This document shows positions 25,655 to 33,620 of a stretch of DNA of 58,819 nucleotides, piece by piece (the stretch's first letter is position 1; every line of letters begins with the position of its first letter). The notes beneath the pieces were generated by a model. That model made no database searches and was not told the origin of the DNA. It was given only the letters and a program-made list of their open reading frames with translations. Origin of the DNA: Promethearchaeota archaeon (GTDB lineage: Archaea > Asgardarchaeota > Lokiarchaeia > Sigyniarchaeales > SOKP01). The translations under genes and the position numbers were made by a program. The stretch is taken from positions 1-58,819 of the forward strand of contig JABXKD010000012.1 in assembly GCA_013375475.1 (NCBI GenBank). The letters are read 5' to 3'.

Positions 25655-25858
25655 GTTAGTGGTGTTTTTAACCACATAATCTCGTAGCGATTAGCTACAA
25701 CGCCGGAAGTTAAACTGTTTTGCGTTGCAAATAGTACTGTAGTTGAAAATCTATGGGAACTTGCAAACTGTAGCTTCGGCTACGGTCATGGTAATACAGG
25801 ATAGTACCCGGTACCATCCGAACCCGGAATCGTAAATGTGGTTAAAGAATATCACTGA
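25655..25858 (+). ncRNA. Precursor of permuted 5S rRNA with processing stem and BHB
   Basis: The leader and trailer pair over a long stem: 25665-25677 with 25836-25848 (13 bp, one G-U), and further out AGUG 25658-25661 with CACU 25853-25856. The leader also has a small hairpin, GUAGC (25684-25688) with GCUAC (25694-25698). Inside the stem a BHB-like element forms. Outer ACG (25700-25702) pairs CGU (25831-25833). Central CCGG (25703-25706) pairs CCGG (25824-25827). The bulges are AA (25707-25708) and AAU (25828-25830). Inner GUU (25709-25711) pairs AAC (25821-25823). This resembles the processing stems that circularise archaeal 16S and 23S precursors. Confidence 0.8.
25709..25829 (+). rRNA. 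rrf: 5S rRNA, circularly permuted; predicted 121-nt circle
   Basis: All 5S elements are present but in rotated order. 25709-25774 holds loop B GUUAAA, the 3' strand of helix II (CUGUUUUGC), the helix IV/V arm with UUGCAA pairing (25725-25730 with 25761-25766), AUAGUACUGUAGUUG, UAUGGGAAC, and helix I 3' strand ACUGUAGC. A UUCG loop (25775-25778) follows. 25779-25829 holds helix I 5' strand GCUACGGU, loop A, helix II 5' strand GUAAUACAG and helix III/loop C, CCCGGUACCAUCCGAACCCGG. Helix I is 8 bp with a C(UUCG)G cap. Joining 25829 to 25709 restores the standard CCCGGAAGUUAA. The mature form could be circular, or linear with new ends in loop B. Confidence 0.92.
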
Positions 25859-25944
25859 AATCGTTATTTCTTCATAAATAATGTTTTTAAATAATACATT
25901 ATAAGATCTAGTAAGAGTTAATCAAACATATTTTGAAGATTTAC

Positions 25945-26487
25945 ATGCCTGGAAAATTTGTAAAAACATTAAAGACAATTGGAAGATGGTGGTTTATATT
26001 TCTAATTGCTATAATCCTTATCGTTTTTTTGTTTAATCAATTAGCTGCTATAATAATCACAATTATAACTATAACACTATTCGCTCTTTCTTACATTCCA
26101 ACTCGGTTGTTTTATAGAAAACTCGATAAAATTCTAAATAAGGTCGAATCTATTGATGATAAAACGCTAGCAAGAAAACTTAAACGACCACTTGCTCAAA
26201 TACAGGAGAAAATGTTTAAATTATCAAAAAAACAGAGCAAAAAGAGTTCCTTAATAATTTTCTCTAACAAACACTATATTTTCTACAACGAGATGATAAT
26301 TACAAATTTTAAGTCGTATTATAATAAAGGCTTAGGGGAAAAAGAGACTCTCGAAAAATTAAAGAAATTCGATATAAAAACTAGGACCGAGATTAAAACC
26401 ATTGAAGAAACCTTAATAAAACATGAAAGATTGGAAGATAGAAAAGTCTCTGTTAAAGAATATAGAGATAAGAAAAGATATTCATAA
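25945..26487 (+). CDS. Small membrane protein, unknown
   Basis: About 180 residues from ATG 25945 (an in-frame TTG at 25933 is less likely). Two close membrane helices (about 13-53: WWFIFLIAIILIVFLF and IIITIITITLFALSYI), then a long basic helical cytoplasmic tail. No family recognised. It stands alone between the 5S gene and the PAS sensor. Confidence 0.6.
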   Translation: MPGKFVKTLKTIGRWWFIFLIAIILIVFLFNQLAAIIITIITITLFALSYIPTRLFYRKLDKILNKVESIDDKTLARKLKRPLAQIQEKMFKLSKKQSKKSSLIIFSNKHYIFYNEMIITNFKSYYNKGLGEKETLEKLKKFDIKTRTEIKTIEETLIKHERLEDRKVSVKEYRDKKRYS

Positions 26488-26505
26488 ATATATTCTTACT
26501 TCATA

Positions 26506-28614
26506 TTAGTCTTCATAAGTATTAGCCACTTTAATGACTATGCCTTCTACCTCTAATGGTTTACCATTACTATCTCTTATTAAGTGAGAGTTTATTTGAA
26601 TAGTTATTATTCTTCCATTAGGTATTTTAATTTGTGTTATGAAGTTTTTTATATATCCGTCACCTAAAAACTCACGATAATATCTTTCCTGTTCATCAGG
26701 ATCAGTAAGAAATTTTGACGATTGAGTGCCAACTAAAGAAATGTCTTTATCTATACCTAAAATTTTGTTTAATGCTGCATTATGCATTAGTAATTTGCCT
26801 TTGTATTCTCCCTTATAAAAACCAACGTCTAAATCGTTTAATATCCTTTTGTAATTTTCCTTAGATTCTCGTAATTCTTTAGTTCTTTCTTCTACTTTTT
26901 GAATTAATGTTTTATTTAACAACTTCAGATTCTTTTCCGATTGAATTAACGTTTCTTCCATTGATTTCCTAGTTGTAATGTCCCTTAATATCACAATAGC
27001 TAATTCTGTTTCTCCTTCCAAATTTGATCCCGCTGTACTTGAAGAACACCAAAAATAAAACTTTTCCCCATTAATTGTGGTGAGATTTCTTTCATTTTCG
27101 TGAATTTTCCCGTCTGTAAACGTTTTAAGAGCTATACATTCCGTGCACGACCTGATCCGACGAGAAAAAACTTTATAACATTTTTTTCCAGTTATCTGTA
27201 ATCCAAAAAGAAGTTTAGCGACATTGTTAGCCCAAACTACATTAAAATGATTATCTATGAGGTAAATCGCTTCGGTTAAAGATGAAATAATTCCGGCGAG
27301 CAATTGGTGGCTTCCTTTGAGCGTTTCCTCAGCCCACTTACGATCTAGTGCGTTGCCAATAATTTCAGATGTAGTACGAAGAATATCAAAATCAAATTCG
27401 TCCCAGTTACTTATTTGATGAATATTATCGAAACCTATATATCCATAAGATTCGCCTTTAATTTTTATAGGAAAAGCGAGTGCTGAATTAATATTTAACA
27501 TTTCTAATTCTTTTTTAAGGTTAACCATATCTTCTGGTAATTCCGAAGAATCTTTTATATGAATAAGATCATTCTTTCTACCTAGCTTAAAGATCCATGG
27601 AAACATAGATGGGCTTATATCTGCTAAATTTATCATTTTTGGTTCAGTTCCTTCAGCACACCATTCTTGAATATAAAATTCAAGGGCATTTTCGTCGTTA
27701 AAAAGTAGAATATAAGCTCGAGTGGCTCCAATTAACATCCCCATCTCAAGTAGAGATTTGCTTATTGCTTTATCGATATTGTCAGTACCAATTAACCTAG
27801 AAGAAATAGTAGAGATGAATTTTTCGTTTTCTAGTTTTCGCCTAATTTTACTCGCGAAATTCTTACGCTCTGTAATGTCAATTATAAATGATTGTACCAA
27901 TAGTTTGTCATCGATGTTTACCAAAGACATGTGATTGACAATCCATGATTTGCTGCCATCTTTTTTAAATATTTCAATTTCAGAATGTTCTATTGGTTTC
28001 TTTTCCATTAATTGGGATAATCTTTTTTTAAATAAAGGAATCAGAGTAGGAGAATAGAGATTTAAGTTAAAGTAGTTTTTTCCTATTAATTCTTCCCTCA
28101 TATAACCAAATTGATTCTCTGTAGCCAAATTGCAATCGATTAATATACCTTCTAAATCTGTTAGTACAATGGGGATAGGAGACCGTTCAAAGAGTAGTTT
28201 ATATTTTTCTTTAGAATTTTTAAGCTTTTTTTCTGCTAATTTCCTTTGTGTTATATCCTTTGTGTGAACAATAATTAAATCAGGAGGCAAATAATAAAAC
28301 CTAAGTGAAACATACACTTTTTCTCCTTTAGGCCTCATCAAGTATTGAGATTTTATAGAAACATTTTTTTTCTCCTGATAGCACCTCTCTATTGCTTCTA
28401 AAATATCGGATCTATCTTTATAAACTTCAGAAGCTTTCTCGTTTAAACAACCTTTAACTTTTCCCTCGGTTACTTTTTCAGCTGCTTTGTTATAGTCTAT
28501 TAATATAAAATCGTTTTCTTTCTTTTGCCATACATACGAGGGAATAGGAATACTATTAAATAACTTTCTAAAATTTACATCTAAAACAAAAGACTTAATC
28601 TCAAGATTTTTCAT
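26506..28614 (-). CDS. Multi-PAS/GAF sensor protein without a kinase domain
   Basis: 702 residues, all sensory modules: PAS (about 10-120), PAS (about 135-255, LLFERSPIPIVLTDLEG and IIDITERKNF), GAF (about 275-430, containing SALAFPIKIKGESYGYIGF), PAS (about 440-555, with Cys-rich RSCTECIALKTF), a coiled coil, and a final PAS (about 590-700). The first PAS also ends in a typical DITQRK motif. There is no histidine kinase, GGDEF or receiver domain. The protein must act through another partner or may be a stand-alone redox, ligand or light sensor. No transmembrane segments, so it is cytoplasmic. Confidence 0.85.
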   Translation of the reverse strand: MKNLEIKSFVLDVNFRKLFNSIPIPSYVWQKKENDFILIDYNKAAEKVTEGKVKGCLNEKASEVYKDRSDILEAIERCYQEKKNVSIKSQYLMRPKGEKVYVSLRFYYLPPDLIIVHTKDITQRKLAEKKLKNSKEKYKLLFERSPIPIVLTDLEGILIDCNLATENQFGYMREELIGKNYFNLNLYSPTLIPLFKKRLSQLMEKKPIEHSEIEIFKKDGSKSWIVNHMSLVNIDDKLLVQSFIIDITERKNFASKIRRKLENEKFISTISSRLIGTDNIDKAISKSLLEMGMLIGATRAYILLFNDENALEFYIQEWCAEGTEPKMINLADISPSMFPWIFKLGRKNDLIHIKDSSELPEDMVNLKKELEMLNINSALAFPIKIKGESYGYIGFDNIHQISNWDEFDFDILRTTSEIIGNALDRKWAEETLKGSHQLLAGIISSLTEAIYLIDNHFNVVWANNVAKLLFGLQITGKKCYKVFSRRIRSCTECIALKTFTDGKIHENERNLTTINGEKFYFWCSSSTAGSNLEGETELAIVILRDITTRKSMEETLIQSEKNLKLLNKTLIQKVEERTKELRESKENYKRILNDLDVGFYKGEYKGKLLMHNAALNKILGIDKDISLVGTQSSKFLTDPDEQERYYREFLGDGYIKNFITQIKIPNGRIITIQINSHLIRDSNGKPLEVEGIVIKVANTYED

Positions 28615-28782
28615 TGGATTCTCCTTTTACTAATAGTTCTATTATTGTTTATTTATTTCCAGAATCATATTTAATAAAAAAAATTTATCAGAAGTCTGAC
28701 TCAACTAATATTTCATCAGATGTGTATTTAATAATATGTTTGTAATGAGATTATCAACAATTAAAAAAAAAGTTAATTTAGC

Positions 28783-29067
28783 TTAAATCTCCAAATCTCC
28801 AAAGTTATAGTATTTTCTTACGGGTTTCTTAACGTTCCAGACGCATTCCAATCCTTTAGGAAATTGGACTAAGTCTCCCTTTTTAAATTCAAGTTTCTCG
28901 CCAGTAATGCTGTCGGTAACTTCTACTTCTCCATCTAAAATATAACACGTTTCAGTATCACTGTAGGACCAATCAAAAATGCTCTTTTCTTTCTCCCAAA
29001 CGCCCCATGACTTTACTCCTAATTTATCTAACTCTTCTTCGGATGGTAGTTTCTTTTTCATATGCAA
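28783..29067 (-). CDS. Cupin-domain protein
   Basis: 94 residues, single small cupin: TCYILDGEVEVTDSITGEKLEFKKGDLVQFPKGLECVWNV follows the DUF861/ethanolamine-utilisation-like cupin pattern. The usual His-x-His metal ligands are replaced (DTETCYILDG), so metal binding is uncertain. Function unknown; such proteins are often sugar-phosphate or amine-related. Confidence 0.75.
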   Translation of the reverse strand: MHMKKKLPSEEELDKLGVKSWGVWEKEKSIFDWSYSDTETCYILDGEVEVTDSITGEKLEFKKGDLVQFPKGLECVWNVKKPVRKYYNFGDLEI

Positions 29068-29425
29068 TACACCCTATTGAAATCTGTTTAAAAAAATTTG
29101 AAATTTTTAATCAATTATAAGAAAGAATAGATTAAATAATAATTGTTTAATCCCGCTTGAATTTTTATCCTAATCAAGAATTTTTCATAGAATATAAAAA
29201 AAACATGTAAGATATTAAATTTAGTTAAGAAGATAATAAAAACTTAAAAAAGAAATAGAATTTAAATTTACTTAAATCAAAAAGGTAAAAAATGAAAATT
29301 ATTATTAACTAATAAAATAATATTTTTAACTTTACATCAAAAAATTAAGTATTATTATCTTCAAATTTGTTAGTAATAGCCATCAATCTATCGAAGAATA
29401 TTAATCACACGAGAAATCAGGAAAT
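29068..29425. other. AT-rich divergent intergenic region
   Basis: About 360 nt of very AT-rich sequence between divergently read cupin and small-GTPase genes. It must hold both promoters. No RNA, repeat array or coding remnant was seen. Confidence 0.4.
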
Positions 29426-29944
29426 ATGAAAAAGTTTATCTTAAAAATTCTTTTAGCGGGAGAAGGCGGTGTTGGTAAAACTACGCTTCTTCATAGATAC
29501 GTTGAAGGAAAGTTTAGTGCTGAAACACGTATGACTATTGGCGTAGAGTTCTTTCTGAAAGAGGTAGTAATCGACAGTCATTATTGCACACTCCAATTAT
29601 GGGATTTTGGTGGCCAAGAAAGATTTAGATTCTTATTAGAAAGTTATGTTTTAGGTGCAAAAGGAGCTTTATTACTATTTGATTTAACTCGCCCTATTAC
29701 ATTAGAAAAACTAGAAAATTGGGTAGGTATTTGCCGAAGAGGGGATCCAGATTTACCTATTCTCTTTTTAGGCACTAAACAAGATTTATCAAACGACATA
29801 ATGGTTACTGACGATTACGCACAAGAATTTAAAGAAGCATTTAATTTATTCGATTATTTGAAAGTCTCCAGTAAGTCCGGAGAGAATGTTCAGAATGCGT
29901 TTACATTGCTGACTAAAAAAATTCTAGATCGTCAAAATCACTAA
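29426..29944 (+). CDS. Ras/Rab-like small GTPase (Asgard type)
   Basis: 172 residues spanning a complete Ras-superfamily G domain: G1 GEGGVGKTT, switch I with Thr (RMTIGVEFF), G3 WDFGGQERF, G4 TKQD, G5 SSKSG. The IGVEF and GQERF segments are Rab/Ras-like, while DFGGQ and KQD recall the Arf/G-alpha groups. The first position of the G4 motif is Thr instead of Asn. There is no C-terminal Cys prenylation motif, so membrane attachment would need a partner. Such GTPases are expanded in Asgard archaea. The next gene is a PIN-domain protein 19 nt downstream. Confidence 0.93.
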   Translation: MKKFILKILLAGEGGVGKTTLLHRYVEGKFSAETRMTIGVEFFLKEVVIDSHYCTLQLWDFGGQERFRFLLESYVLGAKGALLLFDLTRPITLEKLENWVGICRRGDPDLPILFLGTKQDLSNDIMVTDDYAQEFKEAFNLFDYLKVSSKSGENVQNAFTLLTKKILDRQNH

Positions 29945-29963
29945 ATTTTTACATTTAACTGAA

Positions 29964-30395
29964 ATGTTAGAAAATTTCATAATAATTGACGCTAATTTTA
30001 TTTTACTTCCGTTTCAGTTTAAAATTGATTACTTAACCGAAATTACGGAGAGTATGGAAGGAATTGCAAAATTCATTGTGTATAAGCAAGTCCTAGATGA
30101 ATTAGAAGCTAAAAAACTTCGAGAACCAAATGCTACAAAGTTTCATATGAATTTAAAATCGGGACTCTTGTACCTAGAAAAGAATAACGATAAATTTAAT
30201 ATTCTCTATAAACAATGTGTAAAATCAGAAGAAGAAACTAGTGACAGTTTTCTCCTTAAAATTTGTCAAGAACTAAAGGAAAAACATAAGAGAGTATATC
30301 TAGCATCAAATGACACAGATCTACGTAGAAAAGCTAAGAAAGTAGGGATTAGCACGATTTTCTTGCGACAGAAGAAATATCTATCTTTTGATTAA
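29964..30395 (+). CDS. PIN-domain protein (Fcf1/UPF0129-like)
   Basis: 143 residues with a PIN fold: first acidic residue in IIDANFILLP, Glu in VLDELEAK, and the C-terminal Asp cluster ASNDTDLRRKAKKVGI. This matches archaeal PIN proteins related to the eukaryotic rRNA-processing factors Fcf1/Utp24 and the archaeal UPF0129 group, with a possible role in RNA cleavage. It follows the small GTPase gene closely and may be cotranscribed with it, though no functional link is known. Confidence 0.85.
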   Translation: MLENFIIIDANFILLPFQFKIDYLTEITESMEGIAKFIVYKQVLDELEAKKLREPNATKFHMNLKSGLLYLEKNNDKFNILYKQCVKSEEETSDSFLLKICQELKEKHKRVYLASNDTDLRRKAKKVGISTIFLRQKKYLSFD

Positions 30396-30433
30396 ATTTT
30401 GTCTGATAAATATTCAAGAGTATCAATTTAATT

Positions 30434-31621
30434 CTAAATACGATTTATTAATATCTCATGCAAGTCCTCACGCTTAAGTTGAACTGGATTGTTTTTTAAG
30501 CTCGTTTTTTCGATAATGTTATCAATGTCTATTGATGTGATCCCATATTGACCTAGACGATCAATGTTTAATTTTTTTGTCCAATTATCAAGCATATCTA
30601 CTAATATTGAACAGTGATGTGGAATATCAATATCTTCAAAACATTTCTTTCCATTGATTAATGCTCCTACTAAAGCGTACTTTTGTAGACTATTTTTATG
30701 TTCAGTACCTAATTGTTCTAATCTCTTTATATTCACTTTAGTGCTCTCTGCAAGTAAAGTCCCACATACGACACCGTGAGGAATTTCAAACAATCCCCCT
30801 ATAGAAGACGCGAAACCGTGAACGATACCTAATCCAGCGTTTGCAAGAACAACTCCCGACAAAAAGGATCCATACGCCATAGCGCTTCTTAAATGAATGT
30901 CTGTTGATTTCTCGCTACATACGGTAATTATCGCATTCTTCATTTGCTTCATACCGCTCATAGCTAATGCATCAGTAATTAGATTTGCTTTAGGTGAGAC
31001 AAATGCTTCGAGTAATTGGGTAAAAGCATCCATTCCACAGGAAGCTGAGACTGATTTGGGGCATGATAATACCAGTTCGGGATCTATAACAGCATAATTT
31101 GGAATAAGATTATCATGACGTAGTGATTTCTTAAATCCCTCAATACCTACCTCAGTTATAACCGCATTCTTGGTTGCTTCGCTGCCAGTGCCAGATGTTG
31201 TGGGAACGGCAATATAGGGAATTTTTTTGCCATCATGAGTTTTTTTTCCAACTCCTTCAAGGTAATTTTTAATCGAATCATTTTTAGGAAGCATTGCCGA
31301 AATCGCTTTACCTGTATCAATAACACTTCCGCCCCCAATTCCAACAATAACATCAATATTGTGGTTTCTAAATTTGTTTACCGCATCATCCACAAGTCTT
31401 GGGGTTGGTTCTCCGTAAACTGATATACTTGTAAAACTAATATTATTTTTTTGCATCCTTGACTCAATCTCATCCCATTTCCCCGATTTTTTAAGAGATG
31501 ATCCTCCGATTACAAAAAGAACATTATTTCCAAATTTTGGTATTATTTCGTAAATTTTGTTTAGTTTTCCGGCCCCAAAAATAATATGTGGTATGCTAGC
31601 AAAATTAAATTCTAAAAACAT
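30434..31621 (-). CDS. Iron-containing (group III) alcohol dehydrogenase
   Basis: 395 residues. Nucleotide-binding segment GGGSVIDTGKAISAM, then PTTSGTGSEATKNAVI, and the metal site: Asp in GMDAFTQLLEAFVS, His in VHGFASSIGGLFEIPHG and the second His of IPHG. In the classical DxxxH element the His is Gln (DAFTQ), a variant seen in part of the family, so metal choice may differ. The enzyme would interconvert alcohols and aldehydes with NAD(P)H. A link to fermentation or to the aldehyde oxidoreductase at 44.8 kb is plausible but unproven. Confidence 0.9.
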   Translation of the reverse strand: MFLEFNFASIPHIIFGAGKLNKIYEIIPKFGNNVLFVIGGSSLKKSGKWDEIESRMQKNNISFTSISVYGEPTPRLVDDAVNKFRNHNIDVIVGIGGGSVIDTGKAISAMLPKNDSIKNYLEGVGKKTHDGKKIPYIAVPTTSGTGSEATKNAVITEVGIEGFKKSLRHDNLIPNYAVIDPELVLSCPKSVSASCGMDAFTQLLEAFVSPKANLITDALAMSGMKQMKNAIITVCSEKSTDIHLRSAMAYGSFLSGVVLANAGLGIVHGFASSIGGLFEIPHGVVCGTLLAESTKVNIKRLEQLGTEHKNSLQKYALVGALINGKKCFEDIDIPHHCSILVDMLDNWTKKLNIDRLGQYGITSIDIDNIIEKTSLKNNPVQLKREDLHEILINRI

Positions 31622-31721
31622 ATTAGCTACCGACTTAGAATTAAAATTAATAAGATTTTTAACTTACTTTAATTTAAATAATTTGTTTTGAATAAATAAG
31701 TTATAGGTTTGGTGATACCAA

Positions 31722-32057
31722 ATTAAACGCATCAATGAAAACGACTTTCAGTATAGAAACGGAGATTCTGGAGTTAAATACTTAATGAGGGGACCGAGTA
31801 TTGATTGGGGTGTTATATTACTCAACCCAGGTGAATCACTAGCTGAAAAAGCTCATGGCCACAACTTTATTGATGAAACCTTCTATTTTTTCGAAGGAAA
31901 TGGCATTATGATTATCAATGATAAAGAAATAGGAGCTTCAGAAGGAAGCGTCTTCTTGGTTGAACCTAAAGAAATGCACAATATTCGAAACGATAGTGAT
32001 AAAACAATTAAGATCGTATTTATTAAAGGAGAATATAAACCTGAAGATAAAATCTAG
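31722..32057 (+). CDS. Cupin-domain protein with predicted AUU start
   Basis: 111 residues from ATT 31722; the first ATG is at 31785. The upstream 21 codons read as a natural cupin N-terminus (NENDFQYRNGDSGVKYL) and continue without a break into MRGPSIDWGVILLNPGESL. A GGTGAT ribosome site (31711-31716) sits 5 nt before the ATT, while no such site precedes the ATG. The cupin core has HGHNFIDETFYFFEG (His-x-His and Glu) and MHNIRNDSD (second-motif His), so a metal site is likely intact. The gene lies 36 nt ahead of aIF1A. Confidence 0.8.
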   Translation: MKRINENDFQYRNGDSGVKYLMRGPSIDWGVILLNPGESLAEKAHGHNFIDETFYFFEGNGIMIINDKEIGASEGSVFLVEPKEMHNIRNDSDKTIKIVFIKGEYKPEDKI

Positions 32058-32093
32058 TACCAAACAAAATAAAATTACAAAAAGGGAAAAACT

Positions 32094-32474
32094 ATGGCTA
32101 AAAAACAAGGTAAACAAGCAAAGAGAGGAAAAGGACCTTATGTTCCACCCGTTGTTACACGCGTGAAATTTCCTACTAAAAGGATCGGGGAAATGTTTGG
32201 TAGAGTTACAGATATATATGGTAACGAACGAATGGGTGTGTTTTGCGAAGATGGAAAGCATAGAGTAGGTAGAATTCGTGGTAAAATTAAAAAACGCGTT
32301 TGGATAAGGCAAGGTGATTTAGTAATAGTGTCTCCTTGGGACTGGGAAACGGAAACAGCTGATAAACCAGGAAAATGCGAGATTACTTGGCGATATACTA
32401 ATGCAGAAATTTCTTGGCTTGAAAGAAATAGAAGGATTCCTGAAATTTTAGATATAAATAATATTCCACTTTAG
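32094..32474 (+). CDS. Translation initiation factor aIF1A
   Basis: 126 residues: a basic N-terminal tail (AKKQGKQAKRGKGPYV) followed by the S1-type OB fold of eIF1A (GEMFGRVTDIYGNERMGVFCEDGKHRVGRIRGKIKKRVWIRQGDLVIVSPWDW) and the characteristic ITWRYTNAEISWLERN helix. It binds the A site of the small subunit and, with aIF2 and aIF1, helps start-codon selection. It is 10 kb from the aIF2-gamma gene. AAAGGGAAA precedes the ATG. Confidence 0.93.
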   Translation: MAKKQGKQAKRGKGPYVPPVVTRVKFPTKRIGEMFGRVTDIYGNERMGVFCEDGKHRVGRIRGKIKKRVWIRQGDLVIVSPWDWETETADKPGKCEITWRYTNAEISWLERNRRIPEILDINNIPL

Positions 32475-32654
32475 TAATGTAAGAAAAGTCGATTATATGA
32501 GTTTGGGTAGTGTTCTGTTTCTACTATTAAATATCTTTAAAAAGCAAAATTTTTTAATTTAGAATTTCCTTTATATTATAGACTTCTTTTCTAAGAAATC
32601 ATAATTTAAGCATCTTTAATTTGGATAATTCAAATAAGGAAAAAGTGAAAAGGT

Positions 32655-33425
32655 ATGGTTGATAAAGAGGAACAAGTAGAAATTAATGAGGAAGAAGATA
32701 AGGAATTAGACGACATCATTATTGTGTCCGAGATCGATGGAGATATTGGAAGTGAGCCCGCCACTACTCTATTTGCCGTAAGAACCACAATCAATCAAGA
32801 AAGTAACATCTTAAGACAAATTTTTTACCGGTTTAAAATCTTGGATTCGGTTCCTGATATTAGAGCAATGCTCGTATCCCCACTACTACCAGGTTATGTA
32901 TTCTTTGAAGCTCCTCAAAAGAGATCTGTCCAAATAGCTGTCCAAGGAATACCTCACATTAAAGGAAGAATTGTTCAAAATATTAATTTAACTGAGTTGA
33001 AGCATGTTTTACTTCCAAGAAGCGTAACAGAATACTTAGAATCAGGTGATACTGTTGAAATTATAAGTGGTGTGTTTGAAGGGTCCAGAGCTATTGTTAT
33101 GCGCATGCCACACGATACATCAAGCAGTGAGGAGGTTGTAGTGCGTCTACTACAAGAAGAAACGCCTATAACAATTAAGATCCACGGAGACTATCTTAAA
33201 CTAGTTGAAAAGAAGAAACTTGTAGAAGAACCGATCCCAGAAATTAAACTGAGCGATGAAGAGGTAGCTGCTGATTTAGATAAGGCAATAAGTTTTGACG
33301 ATGATTATGACGATTATGAAGAAGAAGCAGCTGAAGGTGTTAAAGCAGAAAAATCTGAAGTGTTATACGATGACGACGAGGAAGCTGAAGATGACGACGA
33401 GTGGGCTAAATTTGATGGCTTCTAA
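32655..33425 (+). CDS. spt5: Transcription elongation factor Spt5 with acidic tails
   Basis: 256 residues. An NGN domain (about 36-115: TTLFAVRTTINQESNIL, then SPLLPGYVFFEA) and a KOW domain (about 130-175: GDTVEIISGVFEGSRAIVMRM). Archaeal Spt5 usually stops soon after KOW at about 150 residues. Here an acidic N-terminal tail (EEEDKELDDIIIV) and a roughly 65-residue acidic C-terminal tail (DDDYDDYEEEA, then DDDEEAEDDDEWAKFDGF) are added. These resemble the acidic N-terminal region of eukaryotic Spt5 in composition only. It binds RNA polymerase with Spt4 and promotes processivity. A ribosome site AAAGTGAAAAGG precedes the ATG. Confidence 0.9.
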   Translation: MVDKEEQVEINEEEDKELDDIIIVSEIDGDIGSEPATTLFAVRTTINQESNILRQIFYRFKILDSVPDIRAMLVSPLLPGYVFFEAPQKRSVQIAVQGIPHIKGRIVQNINLTELKHVLLPRSVTEYLESGDTVEIISGVFEGSRAIVMRMPHDTSSSEEVVVRLLQEETPITIKIHGDYLKLVEKKKLVEEPIPEIKLSDEEVAADLDKAISFDDDYDDYEEEAAEGVKAEKSEVLYDDDEEAEDDDEWAKFDGF

Positions 33426-33620
33426 ATTCTTTTTTTTCTTAAAAAATATGCGAAACTAGATAATTCTTCGTTTTTCATTAGATATTGACAAAAAGGGCGT
33501 TAGTTAATTGCTTTTACATAAATATTCCTACATATCCAAGAGTTTTTAAATCTAAACTATTATTAAAGGATTATAAAATCTCTATATGTGAGTTAAAAAC
33601 TAATATCTTTCCAAAGTTTT

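Noticed and set aside
25655..25858. Ordinary 5S gene or a tandem of two partial 5S copies
   Set aside because: Each 5S segment occurs once, apart from a 6-nt CCGGAA overlap at the two ends; the order is rotated and the old ends are joined by UUCG, so neither a normal gene nor a duplication fits.
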